Part shown: one piece after another, positions 34,443-47,453 of the stretch
How positions within the stretch are numbered: position 1 is the stretch's first letter
Layout of the letters: each line of letters begins with the position of its first letter
The notes under the pieces: model-generated
Told to the model about the DNA's origin: nothing
The model's database searches: none
What the model saw: the letters and a program-made list of their open reading frames with translations, nothing else
Origin: Diphasiastrum complanatum
Lineage: Eukaryota; Streptophyta; Lycopodiopsida; Lycopodiales; Lycopodiaceae
DNA: 64,000 bases
NCBI GenBank assembly: GCA_029204225.1
Contig: CM055097.1
Coordinates: 1,471,414 to 1,535,413, forward strand
Direction of reading: 5' to 3'
Translations under genes and position numbers: made by a program

Positions 34443-35478
34443 ATGGCTCGGACGAGGCAAACCGCTAGGCTTACCAGCTTTGTTCAACCGTTCCATCTCC
34501 AGACTTCTGAACCATACGCCCGCAAAGACGCGGAAGACCTCGCCATCCATGGTTGAGGGACATCAGGGCATTGCAGAGGAGCACCAAACTTCTGATCCCG
34601 AAAGCAGCCTTCTACCAGGCTGTGAGGGAGGTTACACAAGATATGATCACTCATCTGCCCTATGCAGTGAGGTGGAATATCACTACATTGGAGGCACTCC
34701 ATACTGCATACGAGGACTTCCAGACAAAATTGTTTGAGGATTCGATGTTGTGCTCCATTCATGGCAAGAGGGTGACACTGATGCCCAAGGACATGCTTCT
34801 TGTCATGAGGCTTCGAAACACTTATGACATCATTTTTAAGTCTGGCTTCACACAAAGGCAAGTTCCTCTTGAAAGGGGGCTTGTCCCACCCCGAAAAAAG
34901 AGAAAGCAAGCACAGCCCAAGCGTTCGCAACGCAAGCCCAAGTCTCTTAGATCTTCACTCTCACCTCCTCCCATTAGAAAAGATCTGGCTAGTACGTCTG
35001 CAATTCCATTGGTTGAGAGTCCTCCCCTAACCCTGATCTTCAATTGCACAATTCTCCTTCTATACATGTGAATGACCTAAATACAGTGGTGGACCTTATT
35101 GTTTTTTTATGTTGATGCAACTAATAAAGACACATATTTTTATTCTGAGAGGTACATTGGTTTTGACATGTATATAGCCAAGAAAATAGATAATCTTGGA
35201 GGAGAGTTTATGTTTTGTATAGATGATATTAATTTTGAAATGCATATCAAAGACCCGCATTGTAGGGAGCTAAAAGAGAAGACCTCCTATATCTCAGACA
35301 CAATAGTTGAATCCGCTTGTGGATACTATGTACGTAAATACACATATACAGTCATGAAGGATATTTTTGTTGTATCTCCATTTTTTGGGCATCTATTGAA
35401 TAAAGAGAGAAAAGCTAGAAGGCTCTTCAGGCACACTAGCAAGGAGGCATCAATGTTCATCATCCCATACTGTTCAAA
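34443..35478 (+). pseudogene. Histone H3-like / Ulp1 fusion, copy C, truncated
   Basis: Starts MARTRQTARLTSF, the closest of the three to a canonical H3 tail. A one-base shift between about 34,480 and 34,515 leads into RPRHPWLRDIRALQRSTKLL, then VREVTQDMITHLPYAVRW and NITTLEALHTA (loop 1 longer than in H3, with Trp as in CENH3), then FEDSMLCSIHGKRVTLMPKD. The linker is basic (PPRKKRKQAQPKRSQRKPK). A frameshift and stop near 35,030-35,071 and a roughly 60-base loss precede the protease pre-domain (YFYSERYIGFDMYIAKKI, EKTSYISDTIVESA, FIIPYC), which ends at a donor (35,479) equivalent to the first donor of copy A. The exons with catalytic His and Cys are absent: copia debris begins at once. Truncated pseudogene. 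Confidence 0.75.
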
Positions 35479-35489
35479 GTAAGATAATT

Positions 35490-36840
35490 TCTTCTTGTAA
35501 TATTTGTTTTTTGTAAGATTTGTTTTTTGGTCGTCGAGCTTGCCTCTTTTTTCTTTTGGTATGTGCATGTAGGTTGCACATCCATACACACGTACATACG
35601 ATAGATCGGACCTCTCACCCGTCCACATTTCATATGACGTTTTGTCTTCCAGGGTCGTCATTGTCGATATGTTCTCCAGGTGTACAGCTGCAGCAATTGC
35701 CTCTGCCCAAAATTGACTCAGCAACTGAGCTTGTGCCATCATGCATCTGGCTCCTTCAACAAGCGTCCTGTTTTTCTTTCTGCTACACCATTGTACTGTG
35801 GTGTATAAGCAGGTGTGAATTGATGCTTGATTTCTTGTTCTTGGCAGAAGTTTAAGACCTTCTTGTTTTTGTATTCACCTCCATTGTCAGACCTGATAGT
35901 TTGCACTTTCTTGGAGGTGTGTCTTTCTATGAATGCCACGAACTTCTTGAAGGCATCAAACACTTCTTATTTTTTTCTTTATGTAGTATATTATTATCAT
36001 CCAACTACAATCATCAATGAAGGTGATGAAGTATCGCGATTCTGAGAGTGAGTCGACTTTCATTGGTCTACACACATCTAAGTGAATGAGCTCAAGAATC
36101 TCCTTGGCTCTTCTTCCTTCATGCACAAATGGACTTCGATGTTGCTTTTCTTTTTGACAGACTTCACAGAAGTCGGTGTCAAGTCTTGTTATTTTCAGAC
36201 CTATGACAATCTCTTTTCTGCTCATGTCGTACAAACTTCTCATACTCTGATGATACATTCTTTTGTGCCAGAGATGATTCTTATTTTCTGATGTATTTAA
36301 TATGCTTTCATGTTTGTTGATGAACTTTGTCTGGTAAAAATTTTCCTATCTTGATCCGACAATTAGTAGCTTGCTTGATTTTTGCTCGATTATTTGGCAT
36401 ACGTTCTCGTCAAACAAGACTCGTGCACCAAGATCAACAATTCTCGACACAGAGAGCAAGTCTCTTCTGAGCATTGGCACATAGAGCATTACTTGTAGCT
36501 CTACATATCTGGACAGTGTACGTAGATGTAAAGTTCCGATGCCTTCCACATTGTGTCTGCTCCCATCGCCTAGCATCACTGCTCTTGCATTTCGAGTGCC
36601 TTGAAATTGATCAAGACATTCTTGTTGTAGGTTATATGCAGCGTAGCTCCTGAGTCAATGACACTGTCATAGTCGTGCTCAGTGTAGCTTGTTGATGCTT
36701 AATCAATGATTGTGAATGCATTGTCACCCTTATCTGCATCATTTAATGACTTTGCAACATTTGCTTTATCTCATTTGTTCTTCCGCTTTGGATTGTATCG
36801 GCATTCATATGCTGAATGACCCTAGAGACAGGTTGACTTT
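35490..36840 (-). pseudogene. Copia pol fragment (protease-end to integrase)
   Basis: Minus strand, several frames. Pieces include MMLGDGSRHNVEGIGTLHL and MLRRDLLSVSRIVDLG (post-protease), MYHQSMRSLYDMSRKE with CEVCQKEKQHRSPF (integrase zinc region), LIHLDVCRPM, FITFIDDCSW, IRSDNGGEYKN, TPQYNGVAERK and WAEAIAAAVHLEN (integrase core). No LTRs were found. It abuts truncated cassette C, so its insertion or a linked deletion probably removed the rest of that gene. Confidence 0.8.
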
Positions 36841-37407
36841 CTAGAATTAACTCAATCTTGTGGTCTACTGACCTAGACGATGACAAATCATGAGGTAATT
36901 CAGATGGAAAAACATCCATAAATTCATCTATGATCTATTTTTTCATTTCTTGTATATGATCTATATTTATTGAGCTAAGAATTGCTGAGAATTCACAACC
37001 ATTTAGATTCATTTCCAGAACATCCACAACTAGAATTACAAAATAGAAAAAGCCTCATACTCAAAATATTCCAATGCTTCCATTTCATTAATTGTAGAAA
37101 TCTTATCCAACAGACGTACAAAATTACTGCCAAATAATGTAACTAACTTATCACCCTCCTTGAAAGTGAGAACATGTTTCTCAAAATCAATTATGAGAAA
37201 AGGCGATTTACTAAATAACCACTCGTGACCTAAAATTAAATCAGTATGGGCTAGGTCTAGAACATGAAAATTAACTAATTCTATGTGTCCTTGCATCAAA
37301 ACTAGGAGCTTCGGGACTTGTACGTTCCAAGGCTCCAACTCTGCTCTTGAAACTAGATAGATTTTATATCTATGATTGATGGCTTCAATTTTCAAGCTGT
37401 CTACCAT
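36841..37407 (-). pseudogene. Gypsy protease/RT-start fragment
   Basis: Minus strand, related to the gypsy copies at 43,212 and 54,521: NHRYKIYLVSRAELEPWN, VNFHVLDLAHTDLILGHEWL (aspartic protease C-terminal part) and, near 36,850, a stretch equivalent to the SVDHKIEL start of RT. No LTR seen. Confidence 0.75.
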
Positions 37408-37429
37408 TTTAGGACTATTCCAGGTCCTT

Positions 37430-38165
37430 TATCAAATATGGCCATAACAAGTACCATGTATCCAAGACTACGAGTATATCGAATCCTATGTACTGGTCAT
37501 GGACATAACATATCGGATGGAAAATCAGAAAACTTTGAAGGTTTAATGCTAGTTGAGCAAACAAGGACAAAAGGCTGTGAATCATCAGGGAGTTCAACAG
37601 AGTCAAGTGAATCAAGTGCAACAAGTCACCACGAACCTAATACATCAAGTTCCGGCTATTATCAAACTCAAGCTCGCAAAGTAAAGTTTCTTGAGAAAGA
37701 ACAATGTACATACTGCTTTGAGAATCATCCAAGTACAAGATGTCCAGTCAAGAATCCGTGATTCTTACAAAATAAGGAGTAGAAGGTCCGATAGCCAGAT
37801 ACAAAGGATCAAAGGTCCGAAGAAGAATCAAGTCGACAAGGAGCTCACTATAGGGATGGATGTCAGAGGATCCATCTAAATCACAAATTTCTTCAAAAAC
37901 CAGTGGCAAGGTGGAAGTTTTGGTCATATCATCTTGCATGTCTCCAAACTCCAAAGAAGACCACAATAGCCTACTGTTGAAAATGGTGAATTCGGCAACC
38001 ATTCGCTGTCATTCCCCAAGTCACCAGATAGTCGGACCCCCCTACAGAAAAGTTGAAGTGCCAAATAAGATTATCGGACATGGCCGAACTATCGGTACCA
38101 TAGCCCATCAGACGAGCTGAACCATCAGCCTCCTGACATTGGGCGTGAAGCTATCAAGCTGTCAT
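37430..38165 (+). pseudogene. Retroelement-like fragment with zinc knuckle
   Basis: The frame to 37,761 has a Ser-rich stretch and CTYCFENHPSTRCP, a Cys-x2-Cys-x4-His-x4-Cys knuckle as in gypsy gag proteins. The remainder (37,860-38,120) has an open frame with no recognised motif. Boundaries are uncertain. Confidence 0.35.
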
Positions 38166-38891
38166 TGTGAAGATTATTAAAATATTATCTTCCTGTCTCG
38201 AGTTTGGGGCCATGTCCATGGTTATTTCCACTATATTTCATGTTGTACATAAAAGGTATGTGAATTGAGCACATAACCTTCTAGTATAGGTCGAATTTGA
38301 GTTAGGTAAATTTAATTTTGATGACATGCAGATGTTTAGATAGCATGGTCATACTGTATGCATGCAAGCTACATGCAATCAGTGCATGCAACATGCAAAG
38401 TGATTTCTAGTGATCTACACATGTCTAGGCAGTTTTATGAGTTGACATGCAATACATGCAATATCCATGCATGCAGTTACACATGTGGATCTCTAGTAGG
38501 TGAATTAGTTCAGTTAAGTGGACTTTCCATGCAACTCCACTGTAGGAATTCGAGTCTCTCTCATGTAGGAAAATCTTGGCATGTTTTGCCATATTGTGAA
38601 TATTGAGATTTTGGTGTTTTGGACTCATTCTCTCTCTACCGGAGCTTTTCATGATTGATTTTCTCTCTCTACTCGAGAGTAGCCTCTTTTTCCCATACTG
38701 AGCACTTAGAATTATTTCTGACATTTATTTCTCATAGTGAGAAGTTAGATTTTTTCATCAGATGTATGCCATTGTGCTCTTGCCTTAGATTTTTCAAGCA
38801 TATTGTTCTATGATCAATCTTGTGCAATCACAACACCTCAATAAGATCCTGTAGGGTTTTTGGTGAAGTTCACACTGCTAAAATCTTCACA
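38166..38891 (+). repeat. 5' LTR of a decayed copia element
   Basis: 726 bp, starting TGTGAAGATTATT and ending AAAATCTTCACA, so the ends form a 10-bp inverted repeat. It is followed at once by GGGTATCAAAGCTTC, a decayed initiator-Met primer site. A cluster of ATGCATGC/CATGCA motifs occurs at 38,350-38,480. No matching 3' LTR lies in the window. Confidence 0.75.
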
Positions 38892-39626
38892 GGGTATCAA
38901 AGCTTCATGCTTTGAAGAGGTGAGGGTGTATACATCAGATCTTCAGTGCTTTTTCTTGTAGGAACTCTAGATTTGGAGAGGGATTCAAACTCGATGAGAG
39001 ACAAGCTATCTGTGGATCATAAGTGGATCAAAACAAGCCTGATCTGCTCCAGCGGAACCCCTGTACGGACAGAGCGCTTACACTGTGTGAAATTAGCCCT
39101 CATTAATGAGTGCTACTTCTCAAGATTTGATCCAAATTTGATGATCTATAGCTTGCTGGATAGGTATTGAAGAGTAGAGTGTGTTGCTCATGTTTCTAAA
39201 CCAATTTGATTTGTTTTTAGAAGAGTTTTAGGCAATCAGAGAGTTTGAGAGAGTACTCAACTTGTGGGATATGCCAAAGTGAGCACACATAAAAGAGTTG
39301 GATAGAAGTGAGTGTTCTGAGGTCTTAGACTTTTCATTTCACACATATTACTATGTTTGAGTTGAAAGTAAGGTCCCTAGAGAGTTTTTCAGTACTTTGA
39401 AACTCGTGGGAGAGATAGACTTGTTACTGGCATGTGCTTCTTCTTTGTGACTAAAGCAAGATCCAAATTCAAGATAGATTGATTTTCTGGGTTGAGAATT
39501 TGTTCTCACATCTGTTGCCAGATTTCATAGGTTGGATCAACGTCAGTGTTAGATCCTAGAGTGAGATAGTAAGCAACATCCTTTCAACTCCATTTTTTGT
39601 CATTAGTAGAATTTCTCATTGAGAAT

Positions 39627-42600
39627 ATGTCTTCAACTGGTTCACATTTCTTGGAGAACAGTGAGAGATTAACATCTTCCAATTATGCAATGTGGAAGAT
39701 TAGAATGTAATCATTATTGATTCTATAAGATGAAATGGATATTGTGAGTGGAGCTAAAGAAGAACCTACAGCACCTAATGAAGCTGCAGCATTCCACAAA
39801 AGAACCAGAATCGCCCTTCATTTCATAAAAATGAATGTAACCAATGAAGTGTTTAAGAGAAATCAGTACATGCACCACTGCCAAGGAAGCTTGGGATACT
39901 CTAAAAAGAATTTATGAAATCAAGAATACTTCTAGATTGCTTACACTTAGAAACCAAATATTTCTAAGTTATCAGAGAGTAGATGAGAGTTCTTCATCAT
40001 ATGTCATGAGAGTTAAGAATCTTCATCAAGAGTTAGCTGGTATTGGCGATGCTCTTAAGAACACTGAACTTGTTCAAGTAGTCTTTAATGGACTCAGAGA
40101 TGAGTATGACAATATTGTGCAAACTTATGTTGTCAGAGATGATCTTCCATCCTTGGGAGACATTGCAAGGTGTTCTCATTGCTGAAGAAAGCAGGCAAGA
40201 GAGGTGGTGGTGATGACAAAGCACTCTTCATCATAGACAAGTCAAGAGGCAAGAGCAAAGGACAACAACAGTTCAAGAAGGACAAAGCCATGGAAGGTGG
40301 TGAGGATCAGTCCCCACAAGCTGGCACAATCTAGTGGCAAGAAGAAGCTGTGAAAGATCAAGTGTTTTTTTCGTGCAAGAAAGGACACTATGCATCAAAT
40401 TGTTTCATGAAGAAGAACCAATCTAAACAAGCTAACCTTACTAATGAGGTATGAGTGTGAGGATGTAGAGAGAGTGAAAGAGAGGATTTATTAATGATGT
40501 CCACTTTTTCATCTTTTCCTTTAAAAATGAAAAAGTTTGGTGGATAGATAGTGGGCTAGTTCCCATATGTTTAGCTCTAAAAACTCTTTCACTAGTCTCA
40601 TGCCATATCTAGGTGCAAAAAGATCAATCTATACTGGCTAATGATGTAGAGGTGTGGGGTGAAGGAATAGGTAGTATTCCACTACATGCATCATCATCAA
40701 AATCTTTTTGCTTACATGATGTACTTTATGTACCTAGATTGACTAAGAATCTCATTAGTGTAGGACAGTTGTTTGATAGTGGGATTGGATGTCAAGTTCC
40801 AATTTGACAAGTGTATAATCTCAAGAGAAAATGAAGTTATTGCTAGAAGATCTAGAATTGGTAAGTTGTACAAACTAGACTCTAGGGAAAGTGCTAACAT
40901 TTCAGATATTGCTTATGAGACCAAAGTTCTAAAAAAGGAACTGTGGCATAAGAGATTGGGACATCCCAATTTCAAAGCCATGCAATCTATGGTCAAGAAA
41001 GGAAAAGTTGTTGAACTACCAAAGACATTGTCAAAGGAGCTTCTACCTTGTGAAGCTTGTGTGTTGGCAAAATCACACAGAAGGCCTTTTCCTAGATCAA
41101 GCATCAAAACAAAGCAACCATTTGAACTAGTGCACTCTGATGTTCATTTTTCATCAACTAAGAGCAAAGGAGGAGCAAATCGCTTTGTTTCTTTTGTGGA
41201 TGATTATACAAGATTATTCTTAGATCTAATATGTTGTCTTCATAAAGCCATGGTCTATGACGTTTTTCTTACTTTCAAGCTTATGTAAGAAAAGCATTTT
41301 CCTTTCAAGTTGAAAGCTTTGAGAAGTGATAGTGGAGGAGAATACATCTTCAATAAGTTTAAAGACTTTTGTGAGAGATGAGGGCATTCAAAGAGAGTTT
41401 TCTTGTTCATATACTCCTCAGCCAAAATGGAGTAGCTGAGAGAAAAAAATAGAACTTTGTGTGAATGTGCAAAAGCCATTAGGCTAGAAGTTTCTCTGCC
41501 TAAAGAATTTTGGGAGAGGCAGTTGCACTGTGCAAAACTATCTTTGTAATAGGCTTCCAAATCTTGCCAATAGGAGGAAAAACACCATTTGAGATGTTGT
41601 ATAAAAAAAAAGCCTAAGGTAGATCATCTTAAGATTTTTGGTTGTGTATGTTTTTGTGGCATGTGCCTCTAGAAACTAGGAAGAAGTAAGATCCTAGTGC
41701 AGTATAAAAGAATTTTTGTAGGATATGCATCCACTAAAAAAGCATACAAAGTATATCACCCCTCTACTGACAAGAATGTTTGTTAGTAGAGGATGTGATC
41801 TTCCATGAAGATCAAAAATTTAACTTGGATGATGCACAGGTCAAGGAGTCTCATGCAAGATCAATTATCAATCTTGATGTTATTCAAGAAGAGGTGAGGC
41901 GAGGCTTGAAGAGGAGCAAATTCAAGCTACTACACCAAGGAAGATGTACACAGCAAGATCTAAGCCAGGGTAGGCTCACATATGATGCTGAAGGAAGGCA
42001 AGTGGAAGGTGAAACTTCCTATCATGCACTTTTTCATATCAGATGAAGAGCCTAAGGATGTCAAGAAGCACTTCATTCTGAGAAGTGGGGCGAAGAAATG
42101 ACCCAAGAGTTTGAAGGCCCTTGATGGTCAAATAACGCATGGGAGCTTGTGGAGGCCACCAAACAACAGCATATGATTGGATGTAAGTGGGTATTCAGAA
42201 TCAGAGTATAATCATGATGGATCTATAAATAAGTATAACGAGTTAGACTTTGTGCCAAAGGCTACTCACAAATCAAAGGGCTTGATTATGCAGGACACCT
42301 TTGCACCAGTTTGCGAAGATGGTAACAATCCGAATACTCATATCTCTTGCATGTTTTGACAAATGGGATATGTTCCAGCTTTATGTTTCTAATGCTTTTC
42401 TCATGGTTACCTTGAGGAGGAGATTTATATGGAGAAGCCTCCAGGTTTTGTGAAGGAAGGGGTGATGAATCAAAAGTTTGTCTTTTGTTCAAAAGTCTGT
42501 ATGGACTGAAAACAGGCACCAAGGTCTTTGGTATGCAAGGCTCAACTCCTATCTCATATCACTCGGAATTTGTTCTAAAGTGAATATGACCCTTGTCTGT

Positions 42601-42957
42601 ACTATAAGTTTGTAGATAACTTTGTAATTATACTTCTCATCTATGTAGATGATATCATTCTTTGTGAAAATAATGAGAAGCTCGTTGAAGAAACTAAGCA
42701 TGCACTTGGTAGTGAGTTTAAGATGCAGGACTTAGGTGGAACACTATATTTTAGGCCTTGAAATAGATTTTTGGAAAGGTCGTGCATTTATAAGCCAAAG
42801 TAGATATGCACTTTCCATGCTCAAAAAATTCCAAATGGAAAACTGTAAAGGCATAGATACACCTATGGAACACACTATAAAGTTCCTATGAAAGATGATG
42901 AAAATTCCTTTGTGGACATCACTCTTTATAGGAGTCTTATTGGCTCACTTATATGGT
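39627..42957 (+). pseudogene. Decayed copia gag-pol with many single-base indels
   Basis: Starts with MSSTGSHFLENSERLTSSNY-type gag at 39,627. Gag pieces (ALHFIKMNVTNEV, REISTCTTAKEAWDTLK) are followed by a knuckle remnant near 40,370-40,410, integrase (KRLGHPNFKAMQSM, CEACVLAKSHRRPF, HSDVHFSST) and RT remnants to the YVDD region (about 42,640-42,655). Many one-base insertions and losses break the frame, especially 41,300-42,900, where the paralogous segment 52,404-54,275 is mostly in frame. It ends at 42,957, where gypsy sequence begins inside SLIW. Confidence 0.85.
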
Positions 42958-45900
42958 TCGGTTGCTTAATACCTAACGGTGGATTTTTATGAATTTTTGA
43001 GGAAATATAAAATTTTTAAAAAAAATTAAAAGTGCGAAAACTCAAAAGTTTTAGGTTTTTTTTTTCAGTTTCTTGTAATGTCTATGAAATTGACTAAAAA
43101 TAGTGATTTGGCCATGTTGGAGTCAATTTTAGTCGGTTTTGGTCAACTGTACTTTACTATGACTCAATCTGATATTAAGTAAATCTAGTAATTTTCAAGA
43201 TAGATTTCGAGATGGCCGAAGAAACTTCAAATCAAGTTGTGAATCTAGGTGCGCCATCTTATATGGTGATTTGTCAGCATTTGAGTATGGCACTCAATGA
43301 TATGAATAATCGTAATCAAATGAGAGATCAACAAATGGAGGTTCTGTTGAATCAAGTCAAATTGATGTCTTTGTCCAATCTTGATCTTCAACCAAAGGTT
43401 TATGCGGGGGAGAAGAAGGAGAAGAAACCTAAAGTCGTTGAAAACTGGTTGGCGAAGTGGAGTAGTTACTTCAATCTGCACGGTGTTCCTGATGAGAAGA
43501 AAATCGAAAGTGTCGTGTTGTTTTTACACGGCAAAGTGTCATCGTGGTGGCGAGATTTACCGAAGCCAACTACTTGGGGTGCGTTTGCGGAAGTTTTTAA
43601 AAAAGCTTTCGTAGTTGTTGATGATGTTGACTGCAGGATGGGTACAAAGAGTTAAGACTCTTATATCTAGGAATTCATGGACCTATGAAATAGGGTTCCA
43701 TCATTCGATGCGAAGTTGGCATTTTGGCAGTTTGTTTGTTTTCCTAGGTTTGCCAACTGACTATCAGAATGAATGCAGGCGAAATGTGCTTCAAAACCTC
43801 GAGGATGCATTTCGGATTGCGAAATCATATGATTCCACAGTGATGGCATCCAGAAAGCAGTCTGCGCAAATTCCAACCACTTTGAAAGCCAAGAAGGGTA
43901 AGAAGTGCGGTCTAGACCAAGCAAAATATTTTGACGAATTAGATCAAGCAGCATCGAAACCCAGGAAGCTGAAGAGAAAGAGATTTAAGAAATCTATGTC
44001 CTGGGAAAAGGCTGAGAAAGAGAACTTATGTTTCGTCTGTAAGAAGCCTGGACATATGATGAAATTTTGTCCAGAAAGGAAGAAAGTGTCTGCTCACATG
44101 ATTGAGATCCCAGGAGGCAATGGTAAGACTTTGGAAATTAATCTGACAAATTATGAGTGTGAATGTTCTTTCAGTACTACTTCTTTATTGCCTAATGGAC
44201 TTTTTTGTTTAATTGGCATAGTTAAAGATCAAGAAGTGAGTATTTTATTGGATAGTGGTTCAACTCATAATTTTATTAATTCTCGTCTTGTTCATAAACT
44301 CAACTTGGAAACTGAAGCCAGCAATCATAGATATAAAGTTTATCTAGCTTCAAGAGCAGAGTTGGAGACTTGGAACATAAAAGTCCCAGTTATAGACAAT
44401 GCTCTTACTTAAGTTAACTTAACTATCTTGAGAGACAGTTAGCCCTTGTTAAGTATTATTTAAGCTACATTGGGCCCTTGTTGGCCTATTATCCTTATTA
44501 ATTACTTTGGAGGGCCTAAAGAGGGAACCGCCTTGTTCTTAAGGCTAATAGCTCCTTTTGGGCCTACAAAGCTTACAATGGACATTCTGATGCATTGATA
44601 AGCACTAATGTACTAGTAGTACATGACATCATAAATGAATTCAAGGATGTTTTTCCATCTGAATTACCTCATGGTTTACCACCGTCTAGGTCAGTAGACC
44701 ACAAGATTGAGTTAGTTCCAAGAAGTCAACCTGTCTCTAGACAACCTTATAGGTTCTCTCAGAAGGAAGAGACAGATATTTCAAATCAACTAGAAAACTA
44801 TCTGAGGATGAGACATATACAACCTAGTAAATCACCATGGGACGCTTCTGTTCTTCTTAAAGTGAAGAAAGATGGAGGTTTCTGGATGTGTGTGGATTAC
44901 AAGAGACTTAATAAAATGACCATAAAAAACAAATATCCATACCCAGGATGGATGACCTTGTAGATCGCTTCGGTGAGCTCGGTATTTCACCAAGATAGAT
45001 CTCAAGACAGGGTATTAAGTCGGAAGAATTAAGTCGAAAGATGTCCAACAGACATGATTTCATTCTAGATTTGGTCATTATGAATTCTTAGTGTTGCCAT
45101 TTGGACTAACGAATGCTCTAGCAACATTCCATCAAATGATAAACGATTTATTTTGTCCATATTTGGGGAAGTTTGTGGTTGTATTCTTAGTCGACATTCT
45201 CGTTTACAATAAATCCTTGGTGGAACATGTAGAACACTTAAAAATCATCTTGATGAAACTCCATCAGGAGTTACTCTATGCTAAAGAGTCCAAGTTTGAA
45301 TTCTTTAAGCAAGAATTGCTTTATCTTGATCATAAGATCACAATAAATGGAATCAAGATTGACGAGGATAAAATCAAGATTGTGATTGAGTGGCCAATTC
45401 CGGAAACTGTGAGGCAAGTAAAGTCATTTTTAGGTTATACACTTTTGTTCAAAAGATTTATTGAGGATTATGCTAAGTTAGCAGCACCACTTAATAATCT
45501 GACAAAATGGTTTGTTAGTTAAAAAAAATCAATCAATCTAGTTCACCTATTGTTTGGAACGAGGAATTGAATCAATGTTTTGAGAAACTTAAAGTAATGA
45601 TTAATTCGACTCTCGTGTTACAAGTTGCAAATCCAGATTTACCTTACGTCATGAGAACGGACGCAAGTGATGTTGCAGTTGGAGCAGTTCTATTACAAAT
45701 GGATAGGCCACTAGCGTTCGAGAGCAAAAAATTCACTGGTCCTCAGTTGCGTTATACTACGCATGAAAAATAATTGTTTGTTGTAATCCATGCACTTAAA
45801 ACCTAGAGACACTACTTGTATGGTAGTAAGTTTGTTGTGTATATGGATCACCAGCCTCTTAAGTATTTTCGTAATCAACATGATCTTCGAGAGAGAAAAG

Positions 45901-47453
45901 CTCGATGGGCTGAATTGATGCAAGAATTCAATCATGAAATCCGTTACATAAGAGACATCTCTAATCAAGTTGTAGATGCTCGGATCGGTGAACTGAACGA
46001 GTTGTCATTCACCCAGATTTCTACAAATCTATATTTTTCAATGAGAGGAAAATATGAATCAGACTCCCAGTTTGCTCACATTTGGAACATTGTTCAGACC
46101 GAAAGAAATGTGGACGGTATTGAGTCAGAAACACAGGGGACTCAACTAACTAAGAAAGATAAGAAGATTGTGAAACAATTCACCATTCGAGATGGATTAC
46201 TATTTCGGAATTGTTAAGTTTGTGTACCTAGGGATGATGAGCTCAAACGTAAGATTTTGTTTGAATGTCATGACATACCCTGTGCAGGACATCCCGGTAT
46301 ACACAGGACTCTGGACTTGGTTAAAAGAGAATTTTATTGGCCAAAGCTCAAGCCATATGTCGAGTCATATGTTGTTAAATGCAAACCCTGTCAACTAGCA
46401 AAGGCTAAACACCATAAGTCTGGTGGTTTGCTGCATCTGTTAGATATCCGTAATAAGAAATGGGAAAGCATATCTATGGATTTTGTAGTAGGACTTCCAC
46501 AAACCCAATGACAAAATGATTCTATTTGGGCTGTAGTGGATCGGTTAACTAAATTAGCTACATTCATACCAGTCAAGTCAACTATAAAGGCTTTTGAATT
46601 AGCCTAGATCTTTGTTAATGGATTATTTTTGGTTGTATGGTCTGCCCAGTGACATTATTAGTAATAGAGATTCTAAGTTCACAGGTCACTTTTGGTCAGC
46701 AGTATTCCATAAATTGGAAACTTCTTTGAGTTTAAGTTCTTCTGATCATCATGAATCAGATGGCCAGACAGAAAGGACTAATTAAACTATGGAAGATATT
46801 TTGAGGATGTATGTTTCTCATTGAAAAGATTATCTCCCATTGGTTGAGTTTGCATATAATAGTAGAAAACATTTTGCTACATGTTACAGTCCTTTTATGC
46901 TTATGTACGGTTTTCAACCTAGATCTCTAGTAAATGTTGAGAAGAAGTCTATTAAGATCCAGAAGGTTGTTGATTTTTTGCATGATATGCAAGAGATGTT
47001 GCAAGTGGCTAAGGATAGTATCTGTAGTGTTCAGGATAGAGCTAAACAATATACCGATCTTAAGAGATCTCCAAGAGATTTTAAAGTTGATAACTGTGTA
47101 TATCTTAGGATACCAAAATATTCTAAGACATTACGTACAAGAAGCATTATAAACTATCTATCCGTTATGTGGACCTTTCAAGATTGTACGTAGAATTGGT
47201 CTTTGGCATATGAGCTCGATCTTCAAGGAAAATCGATTGCACACTCAGTATTTCATGTAAGTTGTATGAAACTAAGTTTACATGAAGGTGATATAGTTGG
47301 ATCGGATGAGGATTTATCCCAATTGGAAGATTTGTCGTTCAATGTACCTTTGGAACCTGAGAAAGTGCTCAGAACCAGAGATAAACAATTGAGAAATCGT
47401 TCTTTCTCTGAGTGCTTAATTCGGTGGAAAGGTCGTACTGATGCAGTTTAAGG
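42958..47453 (+). pseudogene. Ty3/gypsy gag-pol, copy 1
   Basis: A leader of about 250 bp precedes gag at 43,212 (MAEETSNQVVNLGAPSYMVI; VENWLAKWSSYFNLHGV; SSWWRDLPKPT). A knuckle CFVCKKPGHMMKFC, protease LLDSGSTHNF, RT ([27 protein letters not shown]-like, LPFGLTNALATFHQMI, VVFLVDILVY in place of a YxDD-type motif), RNase H (MRTDASDVAVGAVLLQ), integrase zinc region (HPGIHRTLDLVKREFYWPKL..CKPCQLAK) and core (WESISMDFVVGLP) follow. Stops and shifts occur throughout, several at the same place as in copy 2, for example TGA after VSH. The protease C-terminus is deleted relative to copy 2. No 5' LTR was found; a purine tract AAGGAGAGAAGAA near 47,450 precedes TGTTATATCC, a possible 3' LTR start. 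Confidence 0.88.

Noticed and set aside
34366-34737. 123-codon plus-strand frame overlapping the start of copy C
   Set aside because: It is a different frame from both histone segments; MARTRQTAR at 34,443 and WLRDIRALQRST define the real coding frames.
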